A stretch of 64,000 nt of DNA from positions 602,987 through 666,986 of the forward strand of contig JANFNE010000037.1 of the NCBI GenBank assembly GCA_024867545.1, read 5' to 3'. The position numbers and the translations under genes were made by a program. Each line of letters begins with the position of its first letter. The first letter of the stretch is position 1. Below the pieces are notes generated by a model. It ran no database searches. It saw only the letters and a program-made list of their open reading frames with translations, and was not told the DNA's origin. Of the stretch, positions 30,424 to 42,270 are shown one piece after another. Source of the stretch: Phytopythium helicoides. Lineage: Eukaryota; Oomycota; Peronosporomycetes; Pythiales; Pythiaceae.

Positions 30424-32226
30424 CTAGTGCTGAGCAAAAAGACTCAAAAAGTCGTGGCCAAGTGACGTGTGCAGCGGTGGTGCAGTCCCTCCCAATCCAG
30501 ATCCTCCGTTGATACTAGCAACCGCGTTGGGGAGGCTAGCATGGACAATATTCCCATTGCTAGTTGCTACTGCGTCAGCAAGTGAGTAGTCGTCAAGTCG
30601 AAGATCTGTCATTTGCGTCGCAAATGCCATCAGGTCGTCTGATGGTTCATAGAGTGGCGTTTGAGCGATGGCTGTATCAGAATCCATATCTTCATAGTCT
30701 GGCACCGCGCGTTTGTACAGCGATGCACTGTTATTGCTGTTCTTGGATCGGACCATCCAATTCTGGCCTCCAGATTTCGAGGGATCGGCTGTTCTGGGAG
30801 GTTCTGTTTCTGACCATGGCATGCAAGCTTCATCCAGATCTTCCTCCCGGCCTTCGTATTCGACATCATCATCTAGACCCGGTTCACTTTGAGGAGATCC
30901 AGACAGTGTGACGACTGTCTCAAAGTTGTCAGGATCGTTGATCTGGTCGTCGGTTCCAAACCACTCAAGCGGACTAAGAGATACCAAGAGCGTTTTAGTA
31001 CCAACTAACCAACGGAGAATGAAAAACGAAATTGAATGAGCAACACGCACTTGAATGAGGGTTTGAGAGAACCGTGGGGCTTTTGGAGGACGACTGGCAC
31101 TGCTCAGTGTTGATGACTGCCGAACTGACTGGTTATTACCGAAGGAGGCAGCGCGGCGAGGTATACGAGCGTTGCATATTCCTCTAGAAAGACTTGTCGA
31201 CGATGTCGGCGGAGTAGAAGTGGTTGCAGGCGACAAAGGCGATGTGGATTCGGTAGTAATAATCTCGATGCGGAAAGGTGGAGGGATGCTTTCATCAACA
31301 TCAGCGAAGCCGTCTGTTTTTGGGTCGTGATGAGCCTGATTGCATGAAAAGCTGCCAAAGTCAATCGCAAACCTCCGCGATGGCATCGACGAATGACTGT
31401 CTACACTCGCACCAGTCGATTCTGTCATCGTTTTCGGAGTAGAAGACTCCGGTTTATTTGCTCGGTGTCGATTGGATGTATTGCCAGACTGACCTCGGCG
31501 GTTCGCCTTGGTCATGTAGCGCGATGGGGGCCGCTCGTTTTTAGTTGAGGCCACCACCTGATGAGCCAGAAATGCAACAGGTGTATCGCTCCCAGCTGCG
31601 TCATCATCATAAGCAAGTGTGCAATCCATCGGAGAGCAAAAAGCGTTCGCGTCAATCAAGTGCGTCGGAAACGCATGTCGTTGCCGGGAAGGCGGCCGAT
31701 CTTGGTGTGCAATGCTGCTCTTGTTGGGGCCAATCGGCTGCTCTCGATTATGACGTGCGCGTGAAGGCAATCCGGCTTGAGAGCTGGAGCGACGGTCTCC
31801 AGCAGCAGGTTCAGGTACCGTTGAGCGCCTTGTCCGGCTCCGGGATCGTCGACGACGCACGACAATTTCATCTTGATCAGGGTCAGCAATGTACTCTTCT
31901 TGAATGCGATCTTCGCCTTCGTCGTCGTTGTTATTGCTGTCTCGACGTCGTTCCACCTTAATGCCGGTAGAAGCTCCAGACCGACGCACTTTTGCTCCCC
32001 CAACTCCAAGTCTTCGACTCGAGGAGCTTGATCTTGATCGCGACCGACGCATACCGCTGGCTCGAGCTAAATCTTCGTCATTGGTGTGCTGTTCAACTAG
32101 AGGCGGCGTTGGAATTACTGGCGTTGTCTCTTGTGGTTGGGTTGTGCTTTCACCGGCAGATGGGCGCCGTCGGCGATTCTTGTGCGCAGACGTAGTGCCG
32201 ATGTCAGGTTTATCGGTAGTTGTCAT
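30424..32226 (-). CDS. Hypothetical Ser/Arg-rich disordered protein
   Basis: Continuous frame of 600 aa from an ATG at 32226. The first half is rich in Ser, Arg and Pro, with RS-type runs (RRSRSRSSSSSRR, RRRRSRSRTRR) that suggest nuclear or RNA-associated roles. The second half is acidic and ends with a short helical motif (LGHDFLSLFAQH). A 25-residue hydrophobic stretch about two-thirds along (around SISFFILRWLVGTKTLLVSLS) is out of character. Its DNA begins GTGCGTG and ends CTCTTAG, so it may be an unspliced intron, but the length (77 nt) does not keep frame. No known domain recognised. Confidence 0.55.
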   Translation of the reverse strand: MTTTDKPDIGTTSAHKNRRRRPSAGESTTQPQETTPVIPTPPLVEQHTNDEDLARASGMRRSRSRSSSSSRRLGVGGAKVRRSGASTGIKVERRRDSNNNDDEGEDRIQEEYIADPDQDEIVVRRRRSRSRTRRSTVPEPAAGDRRSSSQAGLPSRARHNREQPIGPNKSSIAHQDRPPSRQRHAFPTHLIDANAFCSPMDCTLAYDDDAAGSDTPVAFLAHQVVASTKNERPPSRYMTKANRRGQSGNTSNRHRANKPESSTPKTMTESTGASVDSHSSMPSRRFAIDFGSFSCNQAHHDPKTDGFADVDESIPPPFRIEIITTESTSPLSPATTSTPPTSSTSLSRGICNARIPRRAASFGNNQSVRQSSTLSSASRPPKAPRFSQTLIQVRVAHSISFFILRWLVGTKTLLVSLSPLEWFGTDDQINDPDNFETVVTLSGSPQSEPGLDDDVEYEGREEDLDEACMPWSETEPPRTADPSKSGGQNWMVRSKNSNNSASLYKRAVPDYEDMDSDTAIAQTPLYEPSDDLMAFATQMTDLRLDDYSLADAVATSNGNIVHASLPNAVASINGGSGLGGTAPPLHTSLGHDFLSLFAQH

Positions 32227-32362
32227 GGGGCTTTGTTACCTGGTTCTTTGAGCTATTGTCTTTGACTGGGGTCTTGAACGTGGATTCAAGCCCACTACGG
32301 AAACCATCTATTCTTGGCAAGCTCCAAGCCACACAAAGATAGGTGTATTGAAACTGTGGAGT

Positions 32363-33451
32363 CTAAGCGCACAATGTTGATGCGTGGATCGAATGCAGCA
32401 GGGCCACGTAGCACGCGAGGAAATCGGTGTATGAAACGCACGGCGCAGAAGGTGATGCTGGAAGAGAAGTCATCGCGACTCCGTTGACAGCCATCAGGCG
32501 AGTTAGAAGAGTACGAAGACTCGATACAGTCGCAAAGGGTGGAATTCCGTCTTCTCCTTGTTGCTGTTGGGGCTGCTGAAGGTTTTGGCGTTGAGATGGT
32601 AATGTCGCCTGCTTGACTAGCCATTCATCTTTGCTGTTTGAATCACCTACGTGAGTAGCGGCAATGATTCCACAAGATCTGGTCGGGTCACCTACCATAG
32701 CCTGACCACCGCCTTGGAGAGTCCGAGCAGAGACATTCGAAGCGGTGGTGACGCGTCTCGCAGAGCAAAGAGCTCGTAGGCGTCGTGAGCATCCGCCACT
32801 TGGTCCCCAAGCACGTCGATAAGGGCCACAACTTTGTCCATAGGAAGAGCTGGAGGTGGCAATGCGTTGCTATCACTGCACTGCTGCGTTCCCAAGTTTG
32901 TTTCTGCTACGTAGAAAATATGATGATAGTACACAAGTAAAGTGCAGTACCTTGACGACCACCCCAGAGGATGAAGTGAGCTTCTCATGATTTCCACCAT
33001 TCAGTGGCATGCGAACACTCGATACATGTGAAGGTGCGCTCGGGTCTACTCGTCCGCAACATGTTATTTCGATGCCGTTGGGTTCTGCAATTTTGGTATC
33101 AAAGCGCACCATGGATGCGGCGGCACCGCACCAGCAACAACTCCCCGCGCGCGATATGGCGCGTCTGTTGGCTATATCCCCATGTCAAATCCCCAACGAA
33201 CAACTCCTCTGTGCATCCACAACGTACGCAAACCGCTTGCAGAGGAACACGGCGACGCGCGGATCGCACAGCATGCGCACGACGCTCTCGGTCAGCTCTG
33301 TCTGCGCGCCGCCCCGCAGCTGGCGGCAACGGATCTCCTCTATCTCGCACGCAGCGTCGGCCGGCACATCCTTGAGCGACTGCACGAACTGTGCCACGGC
33401 GGCGCTGGACATGGGCACGCCGCCCACGAGCTCCAGCCGCACGGGCTCCAT
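32363..33451 (-). CDS. Hypothetical four-exon protein
   Basis: Exons 33451-33228, 33164-32998, 32906-32696 and 32633-32363 total 873 nt (290 aa). All phases agree, which supports the model. Introns 1 and 3 are typical (63 nt GTACGT; 62 nt GTAGGT). Intron 2 uses a weak GTGGAA donor and is less sure. The N-terminus MEPVRLELVGGVPM leads into a helical region with CRQLRGGAQTELTESVVRMLCDPRV. Exon 3 encodes an amphipathic stretch (MDKVVALIDVLGDQVADAHD). Exon 4 has a Gln-rich run, then FATVSSLRTLLTRLMAVNG. No family recognised. It is divergent from the gene at 33636 with only 184 bp between starts, so a shared promoter is likely. Confidence 0.55.
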
Positions 33452-33635
33452 TCCGCGTCTCTTCACCTTCCGACATGGCTACCCCCGACGATGGCTACAT
33501 ATGACCCAAGTTCTCTTGTGGGTCACTATATAGAGCGCTCCAGAGTGTCCGAGGCGCCTATTTTCGGCCCCTCCTCAATTTCACTTGCGCTCAGTATACC
33601 TCACGTCATTCGCGCTTCCGCTGCTCGCCCTCTGC

Positions 33636-35912
33636 ATGATGAGCGCGTCGGCGTCGGTGGAGCGCGGCGACGCGGCCCCAGCGCCCCCGCCGGCCGACCA
33701 CGCGCGCCCCCAGCACTCTCCGCGGCCTGAGCGACCCGCCGCGACCTCCGCGGGCTCCGAGCGGTCCCTGCAGCTCGCGCTGTCGGCGGTGAACGGCGAG
33801 ATCCCGTCGGCCGCCTGCGCGCTGAGCGAGAAGCTCAAGGACGAGGGCGAAGACCCGGCGGCGGGCGCGCTGCGCGGCGCTGAGCAAGCAGCAGCTGGTG
33901 GCGCGCGGCCGGCGGCTGCTGCGCGTCTACCAGCAGCAGAAGAAGGGCACGCGCGGCCAGAACGGCGCGGTGGCCGACTCGATCGCCTTGTCGGCCGCGA
34001 GCAGCGCGTTCAGCATCGCGCCGTCCACGGAAGTCGCGTCGGCGGCGTCGCTGCACGCTGCGGGGGCGAATGGAGACCATTGCTGGGCCGAGTTCATGCA
34101 GCTGCTGCAGCAGAACGCGCACACCCACGACGCCGTCGACGCGCAGCTGGCCGAGCTGTGGGCGATCGTGGCCGCGGACCCGAGGCTCGCGGACGCGCAT
34201 CCGACCATTGGGAGGGTTGACGACGCTGTGGGACGCCTCTTGCGCCAGAAGAAGGAGGCTGAGGTATGGCCGTGACCAAGTTTGCCGAGGCTCTAGGCTC
34301 GAGGGTGCTGCTCTCGGGCAAACTTGCGGACGACGCGGTGCAGTTTCTCGGCGGACAGTTGTGGGACCAGCTGCAACAAGCACAAGCCCTTGCGGACGAG
34401 CTCAAGACGCAAGTGAACACCCTCAAGCAGACGAGACCCGTTCGAGGGCGATCTAACACTGCGCAGCAGATGCCTTCAAATCACAGCGCAGATCAAGTGA
34501 CCGCACTGCAGCGTGAAGTCCATCAATTGAAAGCCGCCAAGCAGCTGGCTGAAAAACAGCTTGAAGAGAGCCGAGAAGCTATTGAGAGGCTCGAAGGGAG
34601 AGCTTGAGCAGCAGGAGAAGGCTGCAGCAGACAAGCGCACGCTGCTTCAACGCGCACTGGCTGTGAAGTCGCGACAGCTTGAACAACTTTGCGGAGATGT
34701 TGAGCTTCCAGCAGTCCATCGAGCGGTGGACTGACGAGGAAGGAATCACGTTTTTCCGCCGCAACGATCGCGCGTGCGCACCAGAACTCGAAGACCCGCG
34801 AGTGGACACAGTTGCGAAGCGCCTTGGGTTGGTGGCGCACCTCTCCAACACGTCACAAAGTCCTTTTGTCCCCTCGCCACGGATCCCACCTTCGTCGGGA
34901 ACTGTTGGCAGCAGATTCATCAATGAAGCGCTCGTTTTCGAGCCCACACGTCAATTCTGCGAGCGACGATTTGCTCTTGGCTGCTGAGAATTGCCATGTA
35001 CCGCCAGGACGACGGGCGAAAGCACAAGATCAACGACTTTGCAACGCCGTTGCCAGCTGGATGGGAAATGCGCGTGACTACTGCAGGGCGCCGTTTACTT
35101 TCTCAACAAGTACACCAACACGACTACGTGGACGGATCCACGCTCGGAGCTCGGCGACCAGTCTCCAACGAGCTCGAGTTCGACTCAGGGTGCTACAACT
35201 CGCAGTGGTTCTCGAGAACAATCTGTATCCTTGGTTGACACTCGGTCTTCGGCAGCCGGCAGTACGAGCTCTGTTGAGGTTTCTCAGCCTGAAGAAGGAG
35301 CGGTGGACTTTGACGTCGTTTTCCGCGAGCGGGGGCCGATTGGCATTCATTTCCAAGCAAATGTGCCAGATGAGGGAGCCACAGTGCGCAGTCTGCTGCC
35401 GGACATGGCAGGCGGCTGAATCTGGGCTTGTTGTGCCGTTCGACCGTCTCGTCGCTGTCAACAAGCACTCGGTCGAGGATGCTCCTTTCCGACACGTCAT
35501 GCTGCTCCTGCAAGGTGGGCTGCGTCCACTCACGCTCACATTCCGACGCGGCCCTCCCAACGGTGTGGGGCTTGCAGGAAGCCCTGGCGCAGCTTCATCA
35601 CATGAGCAAGCAGATAGTCACGAGGTGCTAGTGCCGCACCTAGATGAAGAAGTCGTGTGTGACGTGGCCCCAGAGCCGACGAGTCAGCCTGTGCGTGTTC
35701 CAACAACAGCCAACATGAGCCACCGGCATTCGTCAACCGCAAGCAGTGGCAGCAGCGCAACTGTCGCTCCAGCTACTGCTGGCAGCGCTGGTTCAGATGC
35801 TACAGACCGTGAAGAGGAAGACTTGACGGTGGCCGACCGCATCATCACCGGGGTCTTCTCGCTCTTCTGGACACCTCCACCCGAAGCCAGCAGCGACCTG
35901 CACACCGTTTAG
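33636..35912 (+). CDS. Coiled-coil, WW and PDZ-like protein, multiply frameshifted
   Basis: The start ATG at 33636 follows no clear upstream coding. Order of parts: Pro/Ala-rich N-terminus; helical region (LLRVYQQQKKG, AEFMQLLQQNAH); long coiled coil (QVTALQREVHQLKAAKQLAEKQLEE and on); WW domain (TPLPAGWEMRV... with the second half YTNTTTWTDP in another frame); then a PDZ-like domain (RGPIGIHFQ...VRSLLPDMAG / VVPFDRLVAVNKHSVED). Frame changes are needed near 33880, 34264, 34598 (extra G in GGG), 34685, about 34930, 35092 and 35417. WW and PDZ domains bind peptides, so a scaffold role is plausible but inferred. As with the ferlin gene, each shift continues a recognisable domain, so this was recently functional or is misread. 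Confidence 0.6.
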
Positions 35913-36084
35913 ATCCAGATGCAGTGAGGATAATGCGTGAAGGTATTTAATGCTTGCGGTTGGTGTTCATTGGCAAGGTGATGCCATGGCAAGGTGTTTG
36001 CCATCGCCAAGTCGTTGTCCATTTTTGATACAAACCCGGTCTTGTAATTGTTGGTCATAACGCCTGCAGTGTAAGCTGCTGACC

Positions 36085-38546
36085 ATGGCGGACGCTTCGC
36101 CCCCAGCTCTGAACGACGCGCAGCCGCAGGCGGTGCACGCGCCTGAGGGCGCCGAGCAGCAGCTGATGGCGGTGAACGAGGTCGAGAGCGGCGTGGAGGG
36201 GGCGACGGCGGACGCGCCGGTGGTGCTGGACGGCGAGAAGGAGGGGCGTGTGCCAGGCAGCGACGCCAAGGACGAGACGAGCCAGGAGGTCGGCGCAGAG
36301 GAAGACGACGACGTGGTCGAGGTCGAGGGCCCGGACGAGGCCTCGCGGAGGAAGGAGCAGGCGCTGGAGCGCGAGCTGCAGTGCGCGCTCTGCTGCGACC
36401 TGCTGTTCAAGGTGCGTGGCGCGGTGGTGCTGGTCTCAAGTTGGGGCTGACGGCTGCTTGCTGGTGTGGAGCAGCCCGTGTCGGTCTCGTGCGGCCACTC
36501 GTTCTGGTGCGTCTGACAAGGATCGCGAACGGAGGACAGAGTGATCAGGCTAACACATGGCTGCTGACAGCCGCGTCTGCTTGATGCGAGCGCTGCACTC
36601 CCGCCCGATAGACGAGGCGCAGTGCCCCACATGCCGCGCACAGATGCTGACGGCGCCGCCTAGCAGTATCCTGAGCATCAACGTGACGCTGTGGAACGTC
36701 ATTCAGATGGTATTGCCGTCGCACAGGCGGATACGCAGGGCCGACGCCAAAGATGAAGAGGAGGAATACGCGGCTGCAAATTGACCAAGCTGACGCCAAG
36801 TGGCGCATCACTCACTTACTCGCCGAGCAGACGAGTTCCATAATGAAGAGGAGGAGCAGAGCGATCATGTTGACTCTGAAGATGAAGGCGAAGAGGCCGA
36901 AACCAGGAGACAGCGAAGGATCTACCCAGAGATCAAAGTCGAGACTGTCGGTCGACGGGCGACTGACGCTCTCCCGAAATGTGATCATTGATACCACGGA
37001 CCATAATGAGGATGGGTACGCAAGTATGCGTGTGGCCCTGGCACTTGTCGAGTTCCCTAGTGTTCTGGAGCTGTACAACGAGCACCAGGAATGCTCGCTA
37101 GCTGTTGTCAAGCTTGAAGAGGATGAGGAGATGGCGGACGGTGGCGCGCCATTCTTTCTGGATGAAAATGGCGATGATGATTCGCTCGTGCTGCCCAACT
37201 ACTACAACGAAATCACACTGCAGGTCCACGACGAGTCGGTAAGCTATGTTGTTTCTCGACCCAAACGAGAAGGGACCTGTCTAACAGCACTTATCAGGGA
37301 AACTGTGTGATGGAGCGCACTCGCGGTGCAACTCGTGGCACAGTAACATTTCCAAACTTACGACTGGATGTTCCTGGAGGTACGAACAAGGTTAATTAAT
37401 GCTCGTGACGGAATATCTTCATCTGATCAGTTGGGGAATTTTGCAGGCACCTACACGTTCTCGTTCAAGGATGACTTGTATGGCGTGGAGCTGAGCGTCA
37501 CTACAGAGCTGCGAGAGCCACATGAAGAGCGTGATGCACCACTTCCTGAATATATTAGTTTGGTGAACGACGAGGCTGGAGATGGCTCGCAACGAGGTCG
37601 TCGACGTCGGCATCAAGATGAGGAAGATGAGGAGGAAGATGATGGCGATCACTCGGATGATTCGTTCATTGTTGACGATGAAGAAGAGTCAGGAGCGGTG
37701 GCTGCATTCTCGGACGATGATGCTGAGGGGGAAGGCATGTGGGAGTACAGTAGTGATGACGAAGAGCACGATGAGGACCGCGAGCGACGGCGAGTGGAGC
37801 GAAATCGTCGCAAGAGGGAACGTCGGCGTCAGCGAAGGGAACAGCAGAGGCGAGTTGTGGAGCTTGTAGACGACGGCGAAGAAGAGGAACACGAGCATGA
37901 CGAGCACGAGCCTGTTATCCCCCGTCGTAATCAAAGGCGCAATGCCAACCAAATTGTTGACAGTGAAGACGAGCATCACGACGAAGATCACAAAGAAGAG
38001 AACGAAGACGAGGGCGAGGTCGAGCGTCAAGAAAATGATGGCGACGACGTAGAAACTCGCCAGACCAATATGAAGCGTAGCGATCGGGAGGAGGATGAGG
38101 GTGAGGAGGAAGACCAAGGCGAGGAAGACGCTGTACACCGGCCGTTAAAGCGCGCGCGACCTGTGTTTGCGAGCGATGATAGCGAACACGATGACCATCC
38201 CAATGAGGACGGCGACGAGTACGAGCGTCGAGTCGAGCACGTCGACGAAGATTTCCAAGACGAGGATGGAGAGGCCCCGCACGATGTAACAGACTACGGG
38301 GAGGACCACGAGGATCATGAAGGGCAATTCAGCGATGACAATGATGGTCGGGTCGTTCATGCGGATGACTTTGAAGAAAATGACCCTCGCGAAGGTCAAA
38401 TCTACAACGAGGATGATTACGAAGAAGAACATGGCGTGCATCAAGACGAAATCGAGGACGAGTTTCCAGACGAGCCTGACGAATACATGGAGGACGACCA
38501 GTATGACGAGTATCGCGGCGACGAGGACGAGTTCTACGAGGAATAG
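36085..38546 (+). CDS. RING-finger protein with very acidic C-terminus
   Basis: Exons 36085-36411, 36475-36506, 36571 onward. The RING is only seen after splicing: CALCCDLLFK, PVSVSCGHSFC, RVCLMRAL, QCPTCR (C3HC4 type, E3 ubiquitin ligase signature). The middle part (36780-36970) needs frame changes, including an extra G in GGG near 36959. Later introns are about 37240-37298 and 37381-37445. They leave an 80-residue beta-rich segment (NVIIDTTDHNEDGYASMRVALALVEFP..., GTYTFSFKDDLYGVELSV). From about 37540 to 38546 the protein is a >300-residue Asp/Glu/His/Arg-rich tail, typical of nuclear chaperone-like or chromatin proteins. Substrate unknown. Confidence 0.7.
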
Positions 38547-38865
38547 AGCCACAAGAAAATGAAAACGGGACATGACCGCTTCAAGTTGAAGTGGTTATCT
38601 TCGTAACCTCCACGGTACGCAAAAGGTTACATGTTTATCCCGATTACGGAATCGCCGCAGCACAGCCAATCAGGCCCTGGAATCCTCATGGTCACCATGA
38701 TGGAGGCCGCGGCTGATGGGATGGCGCGTCCTACCCGCGCCTCCCGGTCCTCCTGGCGCCTCCCTCCGCTTCGACTGGCGCGTCCGCGAGACTGTGGCAG
38801 TCATTTCGCGACTCTCCCGGCCTCCGACAGCGCTCTACAAGCCGAGATCCGCGCCGGTTGCCGCC

Positions 38866-39762
38866 ATGTTCAAGCCGCGGTCGATCGCCAAGAGCTTCGT
38901 GGCGTACGAGGTGAGCGAGGGCGCGGGCGCGCGCGTGCACCGCTCCATCGGCTCGGCCAAGCTGCGCGACCTGGACCCGTTCCTGATGCTCGACGAGTTC
39001 GACGTGGGACTGCCCGGCGGCTTCCCCGACCACCCGCACCGCGGTTTCGAGACGGTCACGTACGTGCTGCCGTCGTCCCAGGGCCACATGCGCCACGAGG
39101 ACTTCATGGACAACAAGGGCGAGCTCAGAGCTGGAGATCTACAATGGATGACGCCAGGAAGAGGTATCATGCACGCTGAGATGCCCGCGAGTACGGAGCG
39201 CGCGCACGGACTGCAGCTGTGGGTGAACCTGCCAAAGGAAAAGAAGCTGATCACTCCACGGTACCAGGAGATCAAGCGTGAGCAGGTGCCGCACGCTTTC
39301 AACGACGACAAGTCAGTCGAGGCCATCGTGTTCGCTGGAGAGGTGTTTGGCAAGTCGGGACCCATCCAGACTGAGGCTCCCGTCACGTACGTCCACTTCA
39401 TCCTGCAGCCAGGAGCCAAGCTCGAGTACGCGCTGCCAGCGAGTCACAACGTGTTCGTGTACGGCATTTCTGGAAGCGGATTGTTTGGTGACAAGTCGAT
39501 TGAGCCACACGAGGCGTTCATCATGAGTCGAGATGGAGACGGTGTGGCTCTGAGTGCAGCTCCTGGCGATCAGCCGCTGGAGTTGATCGTGATCTCTGGT
39601 CAGCCACTTGAGGAGCCCGTGTTCCAGTATGGTCCGTTTGTGATGAGCTCCCGCGAGGAGATCCAGGACACGCTACGAGACTTTGACCTGCGCACCAATG
39701 GCTTTGAGGACGCCCACGGCTGGAGGTCGACGATCGGCCGTCAGCCCCGTCGGCGATATTAG
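38866..39762 (+). CDS. Pirin (cupin) 1
   Basis: Single exon of 298 aa from the ATG at 38866 (GCCGCCATG context). An upstream in-frame ATG at 38716 would add 50 residues. Pirins are two-domain cupins with one metal in the N-terminal barrel. The metal-binding pattern is present in DHPHRGFETVTYVL (two His), HMRHEDF and WMTPGRGIMHAE (His and Glu). The C-terminal domain (EEPVFQYGPFVMSSREEI) is the typical pirin end. Fungal, plant and animal pirins act as nuclear cofactors or quercetinases; the role here is unknown. A close paralog lies 8.4 kb away in the opposite orientation (48174-49091). Confidence 0.92.
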   Translation: MFKPRSIAKSFVAYEVSEGAGARVHRSIGSAKLRDLDPFLMLDEFDVGLPGGFPDHPHRGFETVTYVLPSSQGHMRHEDFMDNKGELRAGDLQWMTPGRGIMHAEMPASTERAHGLQLWVNLPKEKKLITPRYQEIKREQVPHAFNDDKSVEAIVFAGEVFGKSGPIQTEAPVTYVHFILQPGAKLEYALPASHNVFVYGISGSGLFGDKSIEPHEAFIMSRDGDGVALSAAPGDQPLELIVISGQPLEEPVFQYGPFVMSSREEIQDTLRDFDLRTNGFEDAHGWRSTIGRQPRRRY

Positions 39763-39981
39763 CCTTCAGTAGACATACAGCTCTAGTAGTTATGAGGTCG
39801 AGTCGATCATGCAGCCAACCAATTGAACAAACACCCTAGCACAAAAAAACTCTCATGGTGATGTGGGTTTCGTGCGTTTCTTGGCGCTTCAAGGTGGAGA
39901 AACGACCGACACTACAGCAGCGCGACTGTTTGCGGCGAGAGCGTCTTCTTCTCATTCCCGCTGTGAGATCGCGGTGCCAAG

Positions 39982-42089
39982 ATGGAAAACGTGGTGGAGA
40001 CAGAGCTGGGCCGCAGGGAGAGCGCAAGCCTGTTCCTGTTCAAGGAGCCCGACGAGACGCCCGCTGACCGGGAGGCATGGGCGGCTGAGCGCTTTGCTAA
40101 CCAGAAGCTGTGCGTTGCGTTGCTGTCGCCCTCTTCATGCTTTAGTAGTTAATGGTTAGACTGACAGTGATGGACAATTCACTCGCTGCAGTGCTGATGA
40201 GATGGCGGACGAGGAGCAGCAGCGCCGCGTTGACGAAGACCGTGACCGCGAGGTTTTGAGCTACTTCGAGATTGTGCAAGTTTATGCAGTGAGGGCTGAC
40301 TGAGTCGTGCAGGTCGAGATGGAGATTGTGCGGCAGATCAACGTCGAGTTCTCGATTGCAGCCGAGGAAGAGGAGAAGCAGCGTCGCGTGCATGAATACG
40401 AGGTCGCCAAGGTGCAGGAGCAGCTGTTGCGTGAGCGAAGCAAGAGTGAGGCTTTGGCTGCCATGGAAAACGAGCGGGCTCGTCGGATGTCCGAGCTAGC
40501 TCAAGAAGAACAGGCTGTCGAGAGGCAGCGTCGAGCTTCGCAAGATGCGGTACAGCGAGCTGTCGAGAATGAGCGTGTGCGTCGTTTGAGCCTGCCCGAG
40601 CACCTCGAGCGCGTTCCGAGTGCCAGGATGATCGAGACGGAGGTGTCCGAAACCTCGCCCACAAAGGAGATGAGTGAGATCCCTGTAGTGCCAGCCACAG
40701 ACTCCAAGTTGCTTGTAGACGAGCACTCCGAGTGGCGCTGCTTCATCGCGTCCGAGAACCCTGAAGTTGAACGGGACTGCCTCCGAGGTGGGCCTTGCAG
40801 ATTTTGATGCATGCATACTTCATCCGATTCTAACCGGGCTCGTACACACTATGGACAGCGCTGCGCATGAGTCTGGACGTGGAGCTGCATGACGAGCGTC
40901 GATCCAAGTATCGCGAACTTGTCGGTGACGTCCGGCTACTCCGTTTTTTGCGTGGACACAAGATGGACGTCGCGGTTGCTGCCACGCGGTACCGGGAGAT
41001 GCTAGCACTCCGTGACAAGCACGACCTCGACGCTATCCGCGACTCGATCGCTAGCAAGGGCTTGACGTTCGACTCGCTTCCGGGCTTCGACAAGATTGTG
41101 TACGTGCGAAAAAGAGAAGTGTGTTGAGGTTGTCAGGCGCTGATAGCTGCTGTTGTCGTAGTGCTCACCTGCCGTTCTACGCGGGCTACGACCTGTTCGA
41201 TGTGTCGAACGCCAATGTCTTCTACTTTGAGCTGACTGGCTTTGCCGACTTGCGCGGACTAATGGCCGGCGTGACGGACGAGGAGTGGCTCGCGTTCGTC
41301 CTTCACACTCTTGAGCACCGTGCCATGATTCTTGACGACTTGAGTCGCCAACGAGAGCAACTCGTCCGCACCATTATTGTGCGGGATTTGTCGAGCTTCT
41401 CCATCGCGCGGTTCACCCCCAAGCTGCTAGGTCGCCTTCGGCCGTTTGCCTCGATCGCGACCACTGCTTACCCCGAGAGCGTGAGTGAAGTGCTCATCCT
41501 GAATGCGCCATGGGCGTTCCAGAAGGTCTGGCGCGCAGTTAGAGCGTTGTTGCACGAGAACCAGCTACCCAAGTTCCAGATGGAAAGCACGAAAGCAAGC
41601 ACCAGACTCCTTGAGCTCGTGGGAGGCCGCGACAAACTCCCTCGCATGCTCGGCGGCAAGGCTACGGAGCCGCCCATCCCGCAGACGGGCTTCCTGGGCC
41701 GCGACAGCTACGTACTGCTCTGCGAAGGTGGCGCCACGCAGGCAGACATCCGCGCGGGTGACAACATGCAGCTACCGTTCCGCATGGCTGCGAACGACAC
41801 GATCTGCTGGGAGTTCGCGCTGCAGTCGCTGGACGTCGAGTTCGTCGTCAAGTTCCGCACGCAGGGCGTGGGCGGTGCCGAGGAGGTGGATAAAGTGGCG
41901 CCGACCCGCGCGGCAGCTGGCTCCGTGGTCGCCGGGTCTTTCACTGCCGCCGAGGACGGCACCGTCGTGCTCTCGTGGGACAACACGTACTCATGGACGC
42001 GTGGCAAGCGCGTGGCGTACAAGGCCAAGGTGGTCAAGTCAACGCACGACTTCTCCTCGCTCGACATCAGTGGGAACGACTGCGTCTAG
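39982..42089 (+). CDS. Sec14 (CRAL-TRIO) and GOLD domain protein
   Basis: Exons 39982-40109, 40192-40252, 40313-40787, 40859-41099 and 41162-42089 total 1833 nt (610 aa), all phases agreeing. The N-terminal third is a charged coiled coil (VEMEIVRQINVEFSIAAEEEEKQ...). A CRAL-TRIO N-terminal helix bundle follows (VRLLRFLRGHKMDVAVAATRY), then the lipid-binding domain (FADLRGLMAG..., ARFTPKLLGRLRPFAS, ESVSEVLILNAPWAFQKVWRAV, KLPRMLGG). The C-terminus is a GOLD-type beta domain (ANDTICWEFALQSLDVEFVVKF, VLSWDNTYSW). The layout resembles SEC14L/patellin proteins, which move phosphoinositides or other lipids between membranes. Cytosolic, membrane-associated role inferred. Confidence 0.88.
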
Positions 42090-42270
42090 TCGAGCCAATT
42101 GTAGCCATGTGAGGAGCTCACTTCAACATCCCTCTCAAACAGCCTATTTGGAACGTGTATAGTGCCACGCTGGCGTCATTCAAGGGATTCTCCTTCCTAA
42201 CCCATCAAACAGCATACTCCCCCTCGTCAGCAGCTCTCAACTGCCACTTGCCAATCCGCCACCTCCTCCG

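Noticed and set aside
24480..36960. Programmed +1 frameshifting as in Euplotes
   Set aside because: The shift sites share no slippery codon or stop motif, and most genes in the window need no shift.
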